Positions 1 to 7,381 of a stretch of 15,203 nt of DNA are shown here, piece by piece. How positions within the stretch are numbered: position 1 is the stretch's first letter; each line of letters begins with the position of its first letter. The notes under the pieces are model-generated. The model ran no database searches, was not told the DNA's origin, and was given only the letters and a program-made list of their open reading frames with translations. A program made the position numbers and the translations under genes. Origin of the DNA: Erysipelothrix sp. UBA3377 (lineage in GTDB: Bacteria > Bacillota_I > Bacilli_A > Erysipelotrichales > Erysipelotrichaceae); the NCBI GenBank assembly GCA_002359085.1, contig DEQB01000027.1, positions 17,112-32,314 of the forward strand. The letters run 5' to 3'.

Positions 1-1095
1 CCAAAGTACGATGCGGAAAATACATTCCCCTATGAGGACTTTGCGTTACTGAAGGAAGCTGGATACTATAAGGCTTTGGTTCCCAAAGAATATGGTGGTT
101 TTGGTCTCAGTTTGAAAGAATTGGCACAGGAACAAACCCGTCTTGCGAAAAATGCTCCAGGGACTGCTTTGGGTATCAACATGCATCATGTGATTGTGGG
201 TATGGCCAAGCACATGGTTAAAAATGGTAACATGCGAGGCGAACAGATTTTAAGAGATGCTGTGAATGGTGAACTCCTAGCATTTGGAATTTCTGAACCC
301 GCAAATGATCGTGTGCTTTTTGGATCAATCGCAAAAGCAACTGCCACAGACGATGGTGGATACCTGTTCAATGGCAAGAAAGTGTTTATTTCTATGGTCA
401 ATCAATGTACTAAGTTAATTACCTATGCACAAGAAGAAACAGAGAACGGTCCATTATCGATTTTTGCTTATTTGGATAAAAACCCAGAAACCATCATTGC
501 GGATGACAATTGGAATGCATTGGGAATGCGCGCAACGCAATCAAACAATGTTTTATTAAGGGATGCGTATGCTTCTGAATCTCAAATTCTTACAAAGGTA
601 AAACCAGGACCGACATTTGATGCGGTGGTTTTTGGAATTTTTGGTTACTTTGAAATCCTTTTGGCTGCAACGTACCATGGTATTGGTGATCGTGCCGTTG
701 AATTGGGTATTGAAGGCACCAAGAAACGAAAAAGCATTTCCAATAATACAACCTATAACAATGATAAGGACATTCGTTGGCGTATTGCGGATGCAGCCAT
801 TCGACAAGATGCGGTTAAGGACCAAATTAATCTATTAGCAGATCAATTCGAAACGGGATATGATCATGGTTCACTGTGGATGCCGAAACTGTCTGCAGTA
901 AAAAACAATGCGGTTGAAGCTTCCAAACATACTGTGGATCAAATAGTACGTGCACTGGGCGGTAGCTCATATTATAATACCCATGAATTATCGCGTTTAC
1001 TAAGGGATGTTTATGCTGGATTGTTTCAACCTTCAGATCAAGAATCACTTCATAATGCATGGGCTTCAGTTTTAATGGGACCCATTGGTGATTAG
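1..1095 (+). CDS. Acyl-CoA dehydrogenase-family flavoprotein (5' truncated)
   Basis: The frame is open from base 1 to the TAG at 1093-1095, so the true start lies upstream of the window. About 364 residues are visible and only some 20-30 N-terminal residues seem missing compared with the usual 380-400. The order of motifs fits the acyl-CoA dehydrogenase fold: an N-terminal helical part with VPKEYGGFG, a middle beta domain with FGISEPAND (in place of the usual TEPxAGSD) and GYLFNGKKVFIS, then a C-terminal helical domain with QIVRALGGSSYY and RLLRDVYAG. The family uses FAD to desaturate acyl-CoA thioesters or, in some branches, acts as a flavin monooxygenase. The EGT-type catalytic glutamate motif of classical members is not visible near the C-terminus, where FQPSDQESLH stands, so substrate and reaction are uncertain. 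The next gene starts 3 nt later, suggesting translational coupling to the amidase. Confidence 0.85.
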   Translation, partial: PKYDAENTFPYEDFALLKEAGYYKALVPKEYGGFGLSLKELAQEQTRLAKNAPGTALGINMHHVIVGMAKHMVKNGNMRGEQILRDAVNGELLAFGISEPANDRVLFGSIAKATATDDGGYLFNGKKVFISMVNQCTKLITYAQEETENGPLSIFAYLDKNPETIIADDNWNALGMRATQSNNVLLRDAYASESQILTKVKPGPTFDAVVFGIFGYFEILLAATYHGIGDRAVELGIEGTKKRKSISNNTTYNNDKDIRWRIADAAIRQDAVKDQINLLADQFETGYDHGSLWMPKLSAVKNNAVEASKHTVDQIVRALGGSSYYNTHELSRLLRDVYAGLFQPSDQESLHNAWASVLMGPIGD

Positions 1096-1098
1096 AGG

Positions 1099-2508
1099 AT
1101 GACTGTATTAGAACTTTTACATCTTTTAAAAGAAGGTGAAGTGACACCAACGCAGCTTGTACAGCAATCAATAGATACGATTAAGAAAAATGATGATGCG
1201 ATCAATGCGGTGGTCCATCCGCGATTTGAAGCAGCATTGAAGGAATCTAAAAGAGATTATTCAAATACAGTTTTTAAGGGCATGCCGATTTTATTAAAGA
1301 GTTTGGGCCAAAACTTAAGGGGAGAACCCAGTACGGCTGCTTCTTTATTGTTGAAGGATAGTATTTCAAATACAACAGATCATTTCGTTCAAAAGATATT
1401 GGATTTGGGATTCATTGTGTTGGGCCAAACCAACAGTCCTGAATTTGGGTTTAAGAATATCAGTGATTCAATGTTGTATGGAGATGTTAAAAATCCCCGT
1501 GATACCACCAAAACACCGGGTGGATCCAGTGGCGGGGCTGCAGCGGCTTTAAGTTTGAATTATGTACCCGTTGTAGCCGCAAGTGATGGGGGTGGATCGA
1601 TACGTATTCCCGCAAGTTATACGAATTTAGTTGGACTCAAACCAACTCGTGGTAGTATGCCCACTGGACCCAATGGTTATCGAGGATGGCAAGGTGCTTC
1701 CGTGAACTTTTTCATCACTCAGGATGTAGCGGATGCAGCATTCTTATTTGAACATATGCAATCCAATACGATTCAAGCGCCTTTTAACTATGTTAAGTTT
1801 AAAGATAATAATAAAAAGAACTTGAGGATTGCGGTAAGTGATGTGTCACCGGTTGGCACTGTTGTGTCTCAAGATGCGAAAGATGCATTGAATGAAACGG
1901 TCAAAACTTTGAAAGACATGGGACATACGGTTGAGTATGTGACGCCACAATATGACGGTATGCGTTTAATGGAAACCTACTATATGGTCAATGGTGTTGA
2001 AACAGCTGCGATGATGAAATCCATTGAAGCAAGCCTCAATCGTAAAGTGCGTATCGATGATATGCAACTGACATCATGGTGCTTGTACCAATATGGCTTA
2101 AGTGTTGAGGGATATCAAGTTGTGGATGCTTTAAATTACTGGGACAATGTCAATGCAATCCTGCATGCATTTCATGAAACTTACGATGTATACATTACGC
2201 CTACCAATGCCGATGTGGCTCCTGAATTTGATAAAGTTTACCAAGATGAAGCACTCTTAGAGCGGATGCGAAACATTGAAACTGATCATAATCCTTATGG
2301 GGTGGTTTGGGATATGTTTGAGCACTCACTGCGATATACGCCCTTTACGATGCTTGCGAATATTACGGGACAACCCGCAATCAGTGTGCCTTTTTATGAA
2401 AATGAGAAACAGGAAGCTGTTGGTATTCAGATCATGGCACCCAAAGGTGCAGAATCCCTTCTGTTTGAAATTTCTGATGCATTGATGCAACACAAGAACC
2501 GATTATAA
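1099..2508 (+). CDS. Amidase-signature family hydrolase
   Basis: This 469-aa protein belongs to the amidase signature family, which hydrolyses carboxamides through a Ser-cisSer-Lys triad. The visible triad is Lys67 (in PILLKS), Ser143 in GGSSGG and nucleophile Ser167 in DGGGSIRIP; the 24-residue Ser-Ser spacing is typical of the family. The signature block GGSSGG to GLKPTRG spans about residues 141-185, and the C-terminal ITGQPAISVPF motif is also characteristic. It is a stand-alone gene with no gatC or gatB beside it, so it is unlikely to be the GatA subunit of tRNA amidotransferase. No signal peptide is seen, so it should be cytoplasmic. The ATG follows the acyl-CoA dehydrogenase stop by 3 nt, with GAGG directly abutting it, so translation probably depends on coupling. 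The substrate cannot be told from sequence. Confidence 0.9.
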   Translation: MTVLELLHLLKEGEVTPTQLVQQSIDTIKKNDDAINAVVHPRFEAALKESKRDYSNTVFKGMPILLKSLGQNLRGEPSTAASLLLKDSISNTTDHFVQKILDLGFIVLGQTNSPEFGFKNISDSMLYGDVKNPRDTTKTPGGSSGGAAAALSLNYVPVVAASDGGGSIRIPASYTNLVGLKPTRGSMPTGPNGYRGWQGASVNFFITQDVADAAFLFEHMQSNTIQAPFNYVKFKDNNKKNLRIAVSDVSPVGTVVSQDAKDALNETVKTLKDMGHTVEYVTPQYDGMRLMETYYMVNGVETAAMMKSIEASLNRKVRIDDMQLTSWCLYQYGLSVEGYQVVDALNYWDNVNAILHAFHETYDVYITPTNADVAPEFDKVYQDEALLERMRNIETDHNPYGVVWDMFEHSLRYTPFTMLANITGQPAISVPFYENEKQEAVGIQIMAPKGAESLLFEISDALMQHKNRL

Positions 2509-2522
2509 AAATCGGTTTTTTT
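2496..2522 (+). terminator. Rho-independent terminator after amidase gene
   Basis: AACCGAT (2497-2503) pairs with ATCGGTT (2511-2517) around a 7-nt loop and runs into a seven-T tract (2516-2522). The hairpin overlaps the last codons and stop of the amidase gene and closes the acyl-CoA dehydrogenase/amidase transcript. Confidence 0.8.
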
Positions 2523-2558
2523 AAAGTCATAATAATATATAAATATCTCTCAATAAAG

Positions 2559-2580
2559 TATGATAATAAAAAAGAGGTGA
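2559..2580 (+). promoter_or_regulatory. Putative -10 element and RBS of trhO
   Basis: TATGAT at 2559-2564 resembles a sigma-A -10 box. It is followed by a strong AGAGGTGA ribosome binding site (2573-2580) just before the ATG at 2585. No convincing -35 hexamer lies at 16-18 nt, so the promoter call is weak. A promoter is expected here because a terminator precedes it. Confidence 0.4.
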
Positions 2581-2584
2581 AGTT

Positions 2585-3532
2585 ATGGATTATCAAGTTT
2601 TACTCTATTATTTCTATACAGATATTGAAGATCCAAGTGCGTTTAAAGATGCACATAAATTGTTTTGTGATGGACTGGGATTGAAGGGACGTATTTTGGT
2701 CTCACTTGAAGGTATAAATGGTACCGTTTCAGGGTTAACCAAAGATACTGAAACGTATATGGATGCACTGAGAAATGATCCTTTATTCAAGGGGATTGTT
2801 TTTAAAGTTGATCCATCAAGTGAACACGTATTTGACAAAATGAAAGTAAGGGTTCGCGATGAACTGGTGAATTTGAGTTTGGAAGAAGACTTAGACCCAA
2901 GAGAAGTAACGGGGCGTTATGTATCTCCCGTTGATTTCTACCATCAAATGCAGTCTGAGGATACTGTTGTGATTGATGCTCGTAATGATTATGAATTTGA
3001 CTTGGGGCATTTTAAAAACGCAATTCGTCCTGATATTGAAGTATTTAGGGATTTGCCCCAGTGGATTGAAGAAAATGAAGCGATATTGAAAGACAAACGC
3101 ATTTTAACCTATTGTACAGGGGGTGTGCGTTGCGAAAAATTCTCTGGTTGGCTGGTTCAAAAGGGTTATGATGATGTTGGACAACTGGATGGTGGTATTG
3201 TGACGTATGGTCGTGATGAAGCGATCATGGGTAAAGATTGGGAAGGGCAGTGTTACGTGTTTGATAAACGGATGTCTGTTCCCGTCAATCATGTCAATGA
3301 ATCCATTGTTGGAAAAGACTATTTCACAGGGGAACCTTGTGAACGTTATATTAATTGTAACAACCCGAATTGTCACAGGCAGATGTTGGTTTTGGAAAAA
3401 AATGAATCTAAGTATATGGGAAGTTGTAGTGACGCTTGTCGTTTACACCCCAACAATCTCTATACAAAGGCTCACAATTTAAGTCGTGAATATATTGAAG
3501 ATTTAAATACATCTCTTAAGAGTGCCCTTTAA
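2585..3532 (+). CDS. trhO: tRNA uridine(34) hydroxylase, rhodanese-domain (TrhO/YceA family)
   Basis: The 315-aa product matches the TrhO (formerly YceA) family, which makes 5-hydroxyuridine at position 34 of certain tRNAs, a step towards cmo5U/mo5U wobble modification. Residues 1-100 form the family's N-terminal alpha/beta domain (LVSLEGINGTVSG). A rhodanese domain follows (about 120-215) with DARNDYEFDLGHFKNA and the active-site loop CTGGVRCEK, catalytic Cys177. The C-terminal part carries a cluster of cysteines (Cys252, 258, 263, 281, 285) in the family's usual CNNPNC...CSDAC arrangement, likely a metal site. Length is normal. The ATG at 2585 has a well-placed AGAGGTGA. The gene looks monocistronic: a terminator precedes it and a separate candidate promoter follows. 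Function is assigned from family knowledge; the cysteine motifs are directly visible. Confidence 0.93.
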   Translation: MDYQVLLYYFYTDIEDPSAFKDAHKLFCDGLGLKGRILVSLEGINGTVSGLTKDTETYMDALRNDPLFKGIVFKVDPSSEHVFDKMKVRVRDELVNLSLEEDLDPREVTGRYVSPVDFYHQMQSEDTVVIDARNDYEFDLGHFKNAIRPDIEVFRDLPQWIEENEAILKDKRILTYCTGGVRCEKFSGWLVQKGYDDVGQLDGGIVTYGRDEAIMGKDWEGQCYVFDKRMSVPVNHVNESIVGKDYFTGEPCERYINCNNPNCHRQMLVLEKNESKYMGSCSDACRLHPNNLYTKAHNLSREYIEDLNTSLKSAL

Positions 3533-3545
3533 TTTAAGGCTTTGT

Positions 3546-3574
3546 TTGCATATCCTTGTGTGTTGATTTAAAAT
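3546..3574 (+). promoter_or_regulatory. Candidate promoter for acetyltransferase operon
   Basis: TTGCAT (3546-3551) and TAAAAT (3569-3574) are 17 nt apart, good sigma-A spacing. Transcription would begin near 3581, giving a very short leader with GGAGG at 3583-3587 before the ATG at 3594. The short leader makes this plausible but not certain. Confidence 0.35.
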
Positions 3575-3593
3575 TAAGGGGTGGAGGTATGTG

Positions 3594-4181
3594 ATGAAAG
3601 CAATCGATAAAATGAAGTTGGGGTTATGGTATGACGCCAACTATGATGAAGATTTGAATACCTTACGTTTGAAGGCAGATGATTTATGTTTTGAATTGAA
3701 TCAAACAAGGCCTTCTGAAGTAGCAAAAAGACATGAAATATTAAAGTCATTGATATTTGACTTGGGTGAATCTGTAACCATTCTTTCTCCCTTATACGCG
3801 GATTATGGAATGTATGTTTCCATTGGAGACCATACTTTTATCAATCACAACGCTTATTTAATGGATGGGGGCGGTATCACCATTGGAGACCATTGTTTTA
3901 TTGGACCCAATTGCGGTATGTACACAGCCAATCATCCCTTAATCAGTGCAGAAAGAAATATGGGCTTTGAACAAGCGAAACCTATTGTGATTGAGGATAA
4001 CGTATGGATTGGCGCGGATGTTACCATTACACCCGGAGTGACCATTGGAGAAGGTAGTGTTATTGGCGCAAAGACCTTGGTTAATAAGGACGTTCCTAAA
4101 AACGTAGTAGCAATCGGAAATCCCGTAAGAATACTGCGCTCAATTACTGATAAAGATTCCATAAAAAAGGAGATACTATAG
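3594..4181 (+). CDS. Sugar O-acetyltransferase, left-handed beta-helix (maltose acetyltransferase-like)
   Basis: This roughly 195-aa protein is a hexapeptide-repeat acyltransferase of the maltose/galactoside O-acetyltransferase type, which moves acetyl from acetyl-CoA to a sugar hydroxyl. The N-terminal 60 residues form the Maa-type helical cap (MKLGLWYDANYD...). From about residue 60 imperfect hexapeptides build the beta-helix (VSIGDHTFI, ITIGDHCFIGPN, VWIGADVTITPGVTIGEGSVIGA). YTANHP carries the expected catalytic His (residue 114), and IGNPVRILR ends the fold. I prefer ATG 3594 over the in-frame GTG 3591, because GGAGG at 3583-3587 gives 6 nt spacing. Three genes here are nearly contiguous: the PHP gene starts 1 nt after this stop. 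Acceptor sugar unknown; the fold also serves other acceptors, so maltose specificity should not be assumed. Confidence 0.88.
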   Translation: MKAIDKMKLGLWYDANYDEDLNTLRLKADDLCFELNQTRPSEVAKRHEILKSLIFDLGESVTILSPLYADYGMYVSIGDHTFINHNAYLMDGGGITIGDHCFIGPNCGMYTANHPLISAERNMGFEQAKPIVIEDNVWIGADVTITPGVTIGEGSVIGAKTLVNKDVPKNVVAIGNPVRILRSITDKDSIKKEIL

Positions 4182-4182
4182 A

Positions 4183-5013
4183 ATGAAAGTAGATTATCAT
4201 GTACATACTATCTATAGTGATGATTCCTGGTATTTAATGGAGGATGTCATCAAAGATGCGATCGAAATGGGGCTTGATGAAATATGTTTTACGGACCATG
4301 TTGATTATGGTGTTAAACCGGATTGGGAAAACAAGCATCTCGCAAGACAATACAAAGGTGAACCTGTTTTGAATGTGGATTATCCACGGTACTTTGATGA
4401 ATTTCGTATGTTGAAATCAAAGTATAAAGACCAAATCAATTTGAAAATTGGTTTAGAGTTTGGGATACAAATGCATACCATTTCGCAGTTTCAAAAAATT
4501 TATGATACGTATGAGATGGATTTTGTGTTGTTATCCATTCATCAAGTAGAAGATCAGGAATTTTGGACTGGAGATTTTCAAAAGGGAAAAACAGAATTGG
4601 AATCATATGATCGTTACTATGATGAAATGTATCAAGTGATTCACAATTATAGTGACTATAGCTGTTTGGCGCATATGGATTTAGTGCGTCGATATTTGGT
4701 GAAAGAAAATGATCAGTTTGAACGCTGTAAACCCATGATTGAAAAAATATTAAAAAAAGTCATCGCGGATGGTAAGGGTATTGAAATCAATACTTCATCG
4801 ATACGTTATGAAGTACCTGGACTGACCCCATCAGTTAAAATCCTTAAGTTATATAAGGCATTGGGTGGCACGATTATTACCATCGGTAGTGATAGCCACA
4901 ATGAATCTCATTTGGGATTTGGGGTTGAAGAGGCAAAAGATATATTAAAGGAGTTAGGTTTTACATCGTTTTGTACTTTTGACAAAATGAAACCACAATA
5001 TCATACATTATGA
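4183..5013 (+). CDS. PHP-domain phosphatase, HisJ-type (histidinol-phosphatase-like)
   Basis: The 276-aa protein is a PHP-superfamily metal-dependent phosphoesterase that most resembles HisJ/HisK histidinol-phosphate phosphatase. The metal-site residues are visible in order: His6 and His8 (DYHVHT), Asp13, His39 (FTDHVDYG), Glu92 (GLEFG), His120 (LLSIHQ), His164 (LAHMD), Asp237 and His239 (GSDSH), followed by the family's LGFGVEEA ending. All expected ligands are present, so activity is likely. AGGAGA at 4168-4173 serves the ATG. The stop overlaps the next start by 4 nt (ATGA). No other histidine-biosynthesis gene lies in the window, so its true substrate may be a different phosphoester; the sugar acetyltransferase and esterase neighbours do not point to histidine. 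Confidence 0.85.
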   Translation: MKVDYHVHTIYSDDSWYLMEDVIKDAIEMGLDEICFTDHVDYGVKPDWENKHLARQYKGEPVLNVDYPRYFDEFRMLKSKYKDQINLKIGLEFGIQMHTISQFQKIYDTYEMDFVLLSIHQVEDQEFWTGDFQKGKTELESYDRYYDEMYQVIHNYSDYSCLAHMDLVRRYLVKENDQFERCKPMIEKILKKVIADGKGIEINTSSIRYEVPGLTPSVKILKLYKALGGTIITIGSDSHNESHLGFGVEEAKDILKELGFTSFCTFDKMKPQYHTL

Positions 5014-5783
5014 ATCAAATAAAAGAACATTTATTATCAATTCCCACGTCTCCTGATAAAAGAAGGATCCGTGTTTATTTACCGAAAGATTATGAGATAG
5101 AGACCAAATCATATCCTGTTGTCTATTTTCATGATGGACAGAATATATTTTATGATGATGAATCATTCTCAAAACATTCTTGGCGCGTCATGGAGACTTT
5201 AGAAAACAATCCGGACTTACCGGGTATGATTGTGGTTGCGATTGACAATTTGGATGCGCAAAGATTGGATGAATATTCACCGTGGCAATTTGAATTCAGA
5301 GGTCAAAACAATCTGGGTGGTCTTGGGGATATGTATGCAGAGTTTTTAGTGCATCAAGTGAAACCACTGATAGAGCATACGTATCGTGTTAAAACCCAAA
5401 AGGAATATACTGCATTGGCGGGAAGTTCTATGGGTGCTATTATTTCTGCGTATATGGGTGCAGCATATCCTGAACACTTTGGGAGGTTGGGTATCTTCTC
5501 GTTGGCGAGTTTCATTTTAAAACAACCTTTTGAAGTGTACTTAAAGACTGCGAAGATGGATTTATCACAACGTATTTTTATTCAAGTTGGTACCAACGAG
5601 GGGGATCAGTACATTTCTCAGCGTTATTTAGACTCAAGTCTTGACTATATGAAGTTACTTTTAATGAAGGGTTATAAAGTTCATGACTTACATTTAAAGG
5701 TCATGGCTGAAGCGAGACATGAAGAACGGGCATGGGCCAATGCGCTTTATGATTTCTTGAAATTTATTTCTATTGACTGGTAA
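5010..5783 (+). CDS. Alpha/beta-hydrolase, putative esterase (esterase D/enterochelin esterase-like)
   Basis: The 257-aa product belongs to the putative-esterase branch of alpha/beta hydrolases. YFHDGQNIF (about 39-47) is the family's oxyanion-region motif. The nucleophile elbow GSSMG (138-142) supplies Ser140, and likely partners are Asp199 (VGTNEGD) and His237 (ARHEER...W). There is no signal peptide or lipobox, so it is presumably cytoplasmic. It starts within the stop of the PHP gene (ATGA overlap), has no independent ribosome binding site worth noting, and is therefore probably translated by coupling as the last gene of the acetyltransferase-PHP-esterase operon. Family members cleave acyl, feruloyl or siderophore esters; the substrate here is unknown. 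Pairing with an O-acetyltransferase could mean opposing acylation and deacylation, which is inference only. Confidence 0.85.
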   Translation: MNQIKEHLLSIPTSPDKRRIRVYLPKDYEIETKSYPVVYFHDGQNIFYDDESFSKHSWRVMETLENNPDLPGMIVVAIDNLDAQRLDEYSPWQFEFRGQNNLGGLGDMYAEFLVHQVKPLIEHTYRVKTQKEYTALAGSSMGAIISAYMGAAYPEHFGRLGIFSLASFILKQPFEVYLKTAKMDLSQRIFIQVGTNEGDQYISQRYLDSSLDYMKLLLMKGYKVHDLHLKVMAEARHEERAWANALYDFLKFISIDW

Positions 5784-5810
5784 CCTCATACATCGTATGG
5801 GGTTTTATTT
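5782..5810 (+). terminator. Rho-independent terminator after esterase gene
   Basis: CCTCATAC (5784-5791) pairs with GTATGGGG (5795-5802), with one T-G wobble and a 3-nt loop. Flanking AA/TT pairs and a TTTTATTT tail follow. It sits directly after the esterase stop and separates this operon from the murE operon. Confidence 0.8.
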
Positions 5811-5831
5811 ATGAATACAATAGTTAGGATC

Positions 5832-5845
5832 AATGGTGGACCATT
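5832..5845. repeat. Perfect inverted repeat upstream of murE promoter
   Basis: AATGGT-GG-ACCATT is a perfect 6-2-6 inverted repeat about 50 nt upstream of the murE -10 box. No T-tract follows, so it is not a terminator. Its position would suit a regulator site, but such a short palindrome could be chance. Confidence 0.3.
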
Positions 5846-5892
5846 CTCATTTATAAATGTATGGTGAAAAAACTTAATATTAAATCTAAAAG

Positions 5893-5926
5893 TGGTATAA
5901 TATTAACGAATTGACACGGAAGTGGG
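5893..5926 (+). promoter_or_regulatory. Extended -10 promoter and RBS of the murE operon
   Basis: TGGTATAAT (5893-5901) is a perfect extended -10 box (TGn plus consensus TATAAT). The -35 region at 17 nt (CTTAAT) is poor, as is usual for extended -10 promoters. GGAAGTGGG (5918-5926) precedes the ATG at 5933. With the terminators at 5782-5810 and 10450-10484 this defines a single four-gene transcription unit. Confidence 0.65.
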
Positions 5927-5932
5927 TTAAAT

Positions 5933-7381
5933 ATGAAATTAAGTGAATTATTTGAAAATCAATTGGATATAGAAATTACGAATTTGACAACGGATTCACG
6001 ATTCAGTCGTGAAGGCAGTTTGTTTTTTTGTATTGAAGGGCTAACGCAAGATCGTCATGATTTTATAGACGATGCGATAGGTAATGGCGCAGTTGCGATT
6101 GTACATTCCAAAGACGTAAAAAAACAAGAAGGTGTTGTCTATATTAAAGTCGACGATGTTTATAAAACCTTGGAACACATAACAGATCTGTACTATGATC
6201 ATCCTTCTCAAAAGATGTTTGTGGTGGGTGTGACTGGAACCAATGGAAAAAGCACCATCACCAGTACGTTGCGTCATGTCTTAAATCGACTCAACTCAAG
6301 TACTGGATATGTGGGGACGATTTCAATTGAGTATGACGATGTGGTTGAAGCACCTTCACTGACGACACCTGATGTCATTGAGATGCATGATATCTTAAAT
6401 AAGATGGTTCAAAAAGATGTGCAGAATGTAGCCCTTGAGATATCAAGTCAGGGTTTGGATATGCGTCGCGTTGATACACTTGACTTTGATGTGGCTATCT
6501 TTACAAACTTAAGTGCTGAACATATGGATTATCATAAGGATTTGGAAGATTACTTTTTAGCTAAAAAAAGGTTGTTTGATATCCTAAAACCTGAAGGCAG
6601 CATGATTTTAAACGTGGATGACCCTTATGGAAAAAGATTATATGACATGGATTATTCCCAAAAGAAGATCAGTGTTTCATTTGAAGGGAATGCGGACTAT
6701 GTCGTAGAGGATTTAATTTTAAAAGAAACAGAAACAAGATTTACGTTGGTTCATAAAGGCGTTAAGTATCCCGTTATCACCAACATGCTGGCGAAGTTCA
6801 ATATTTATAATTTGGTGCAGGTTATCGCTTGTGTTCATGAAAAGGGTTATCCTTTAGATGCGATTATACCGTTAGTGCTTGATTTACCCATCGTTAAGGG
6901 TCGCGTTAACATGATTGATGAAGGACAGGATTTTAAAGCTATTGTTGATTATTCTCATACTCCCGATGGTTTTGAGAAGATTTACCAGTATTTGCGTTCT
7001 ATTACACAAGGCAGATTGATTACGGTTTATGGCAATGCGGGTGGTCGTGATACGACCAAGCGTCGTGTTATGGGTAAAATCAGTGATCAGTATTGTGATT
7101 ATATCGTGATTACGGAACAAGATCGTAGGACAGAAGATGTCAGTCAAATCAAAGATATGATGGTAGTAGATATTAACGAAACGCCATTTGTGTTTATTGA
7201 AAAGCGATACGAGGCCATTGAATATGCCTTAAACTTTGCGCAAAAAGGGGACACGGTAGTGGTCTTGGGCAAAGGGGATGAACGCTTCCAACATGGTCCT
7301 AACGGAAAAGAACCGTGGATGGGTGATGATGAAGCGGTGCGTACAATATTGAAATCACAGAATTTGGAGATGATACAATGA
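5933..7381 (+). CDS. murE: MurE-like UDP-MurNAc-tripeptide ligase with atypical specificity motif
   Basis: The 482-aa Mur ligase has the MurE layout: N-terminal UDP-binding domain (TTDSR, LFFCIEG, DRHDFI), central ATPase domain with P-loop TGTNGKS (101-107), ALEISSQGL, FTNLSAEHMDYH and the carbamylated-lysine motif YFLAKKRLF (Lys211), then a C-terminal domain with VDYSHTPDGFEKI and GGRDTTKRR. MurE adds the third stem-peptide residue to UDP-MurNAc-L-Ala-D-Glu. The selectivity motif, DNPR in diaminopimelate enzymes and DNPA in the S. aureus lysine enzyme, is QDRR here (residues 396-399), and GKGHE is GKGDE (446-450). The third amino acid therefore cannot be predicted. SSHxL has become SSQGL. 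Catalytic ATP residues look intact, so it should be an active ligase. It overlaps the next gene by 4 nt (ATGA). A paralogous Mur ligase rather than the housekeeping MurE remains possible. Confidence 0.85.
   Translation: MKLSELFENQLDIEITNLTTDSRFSREGSLFFCIEGLTQDRHDFIDDAIGNGAVAIVHSKDVKKQEGVVYIKVDDVYKTLEHITDLYYDHPSQKMFVVGVTGTNGKSTITSTLRHVLNRLNSSTGYVGTISIEYDDVVEAPSLTTPDVIEMHDILNKMVQKDVQNVALEISSQGLDMRRVDTLDFDVAIFTNLSAEHMDYHKDLEDYFLAKKRLFDILKPEGSMILNVDDPYGKRLYDMDYSQKKISVSFEGNADYVVEDLILKETETRFTLVHKGVKYPVITNMLAKFNIYNLVQVIACVHEKGYPLDAIIPLVLDLPIVKGRVNMIDEGQDFKAIVDYSHTPDGFEKIYQYLRSITQGRLITVYGNAGGRDTTKRRVMGKISDQYCDYIVITEQDRRTEDVSQIKDMMVVDINETPFVFIEKRYEAIEYALNFAQKGDTVVVLGKGDERFQHGPNGKEPWMGDDEAVRTILKSQNLEMIQ

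Noticed and set aside
827..1171. Minus-strand ORF of 114 codons over the acyl-CoA dehydrogenase/amidase junction
   Set aside because: It is antisense to two well-supported genes, has no recognisable motif and resembles a chance shadow frame.
1099..2508. Amidase as GatA of tRNA amidotransferase
   Set aside because: No gatB or gatC is adjacent and the gene is coupled to a flavoprotein gene. The signature is general to the amidase family.
3524..3547. Possible hairpin GCC...GGC with TTTGTTT after trhO
   Set aside because: The stem is only about 5 bp with a bulge and the T-run is interrupted, too weak to call a terminator.
3820..3893. 14-bp direct repeat CCATTGGAGACCAT, two copies 60 nt apart
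   Set aside because: It lies in the acetyltransferase gene and encodes successive beta-helix coils (SIGDHTFI and TIGDHCFI), so it is explained by protein repeat structure.
5911..5916. Consensus TTGACA just upstream of murE
   Set aside because: It is downstream of the extended -10 box and a matching -10 would fall at the start codon; no such box is present.
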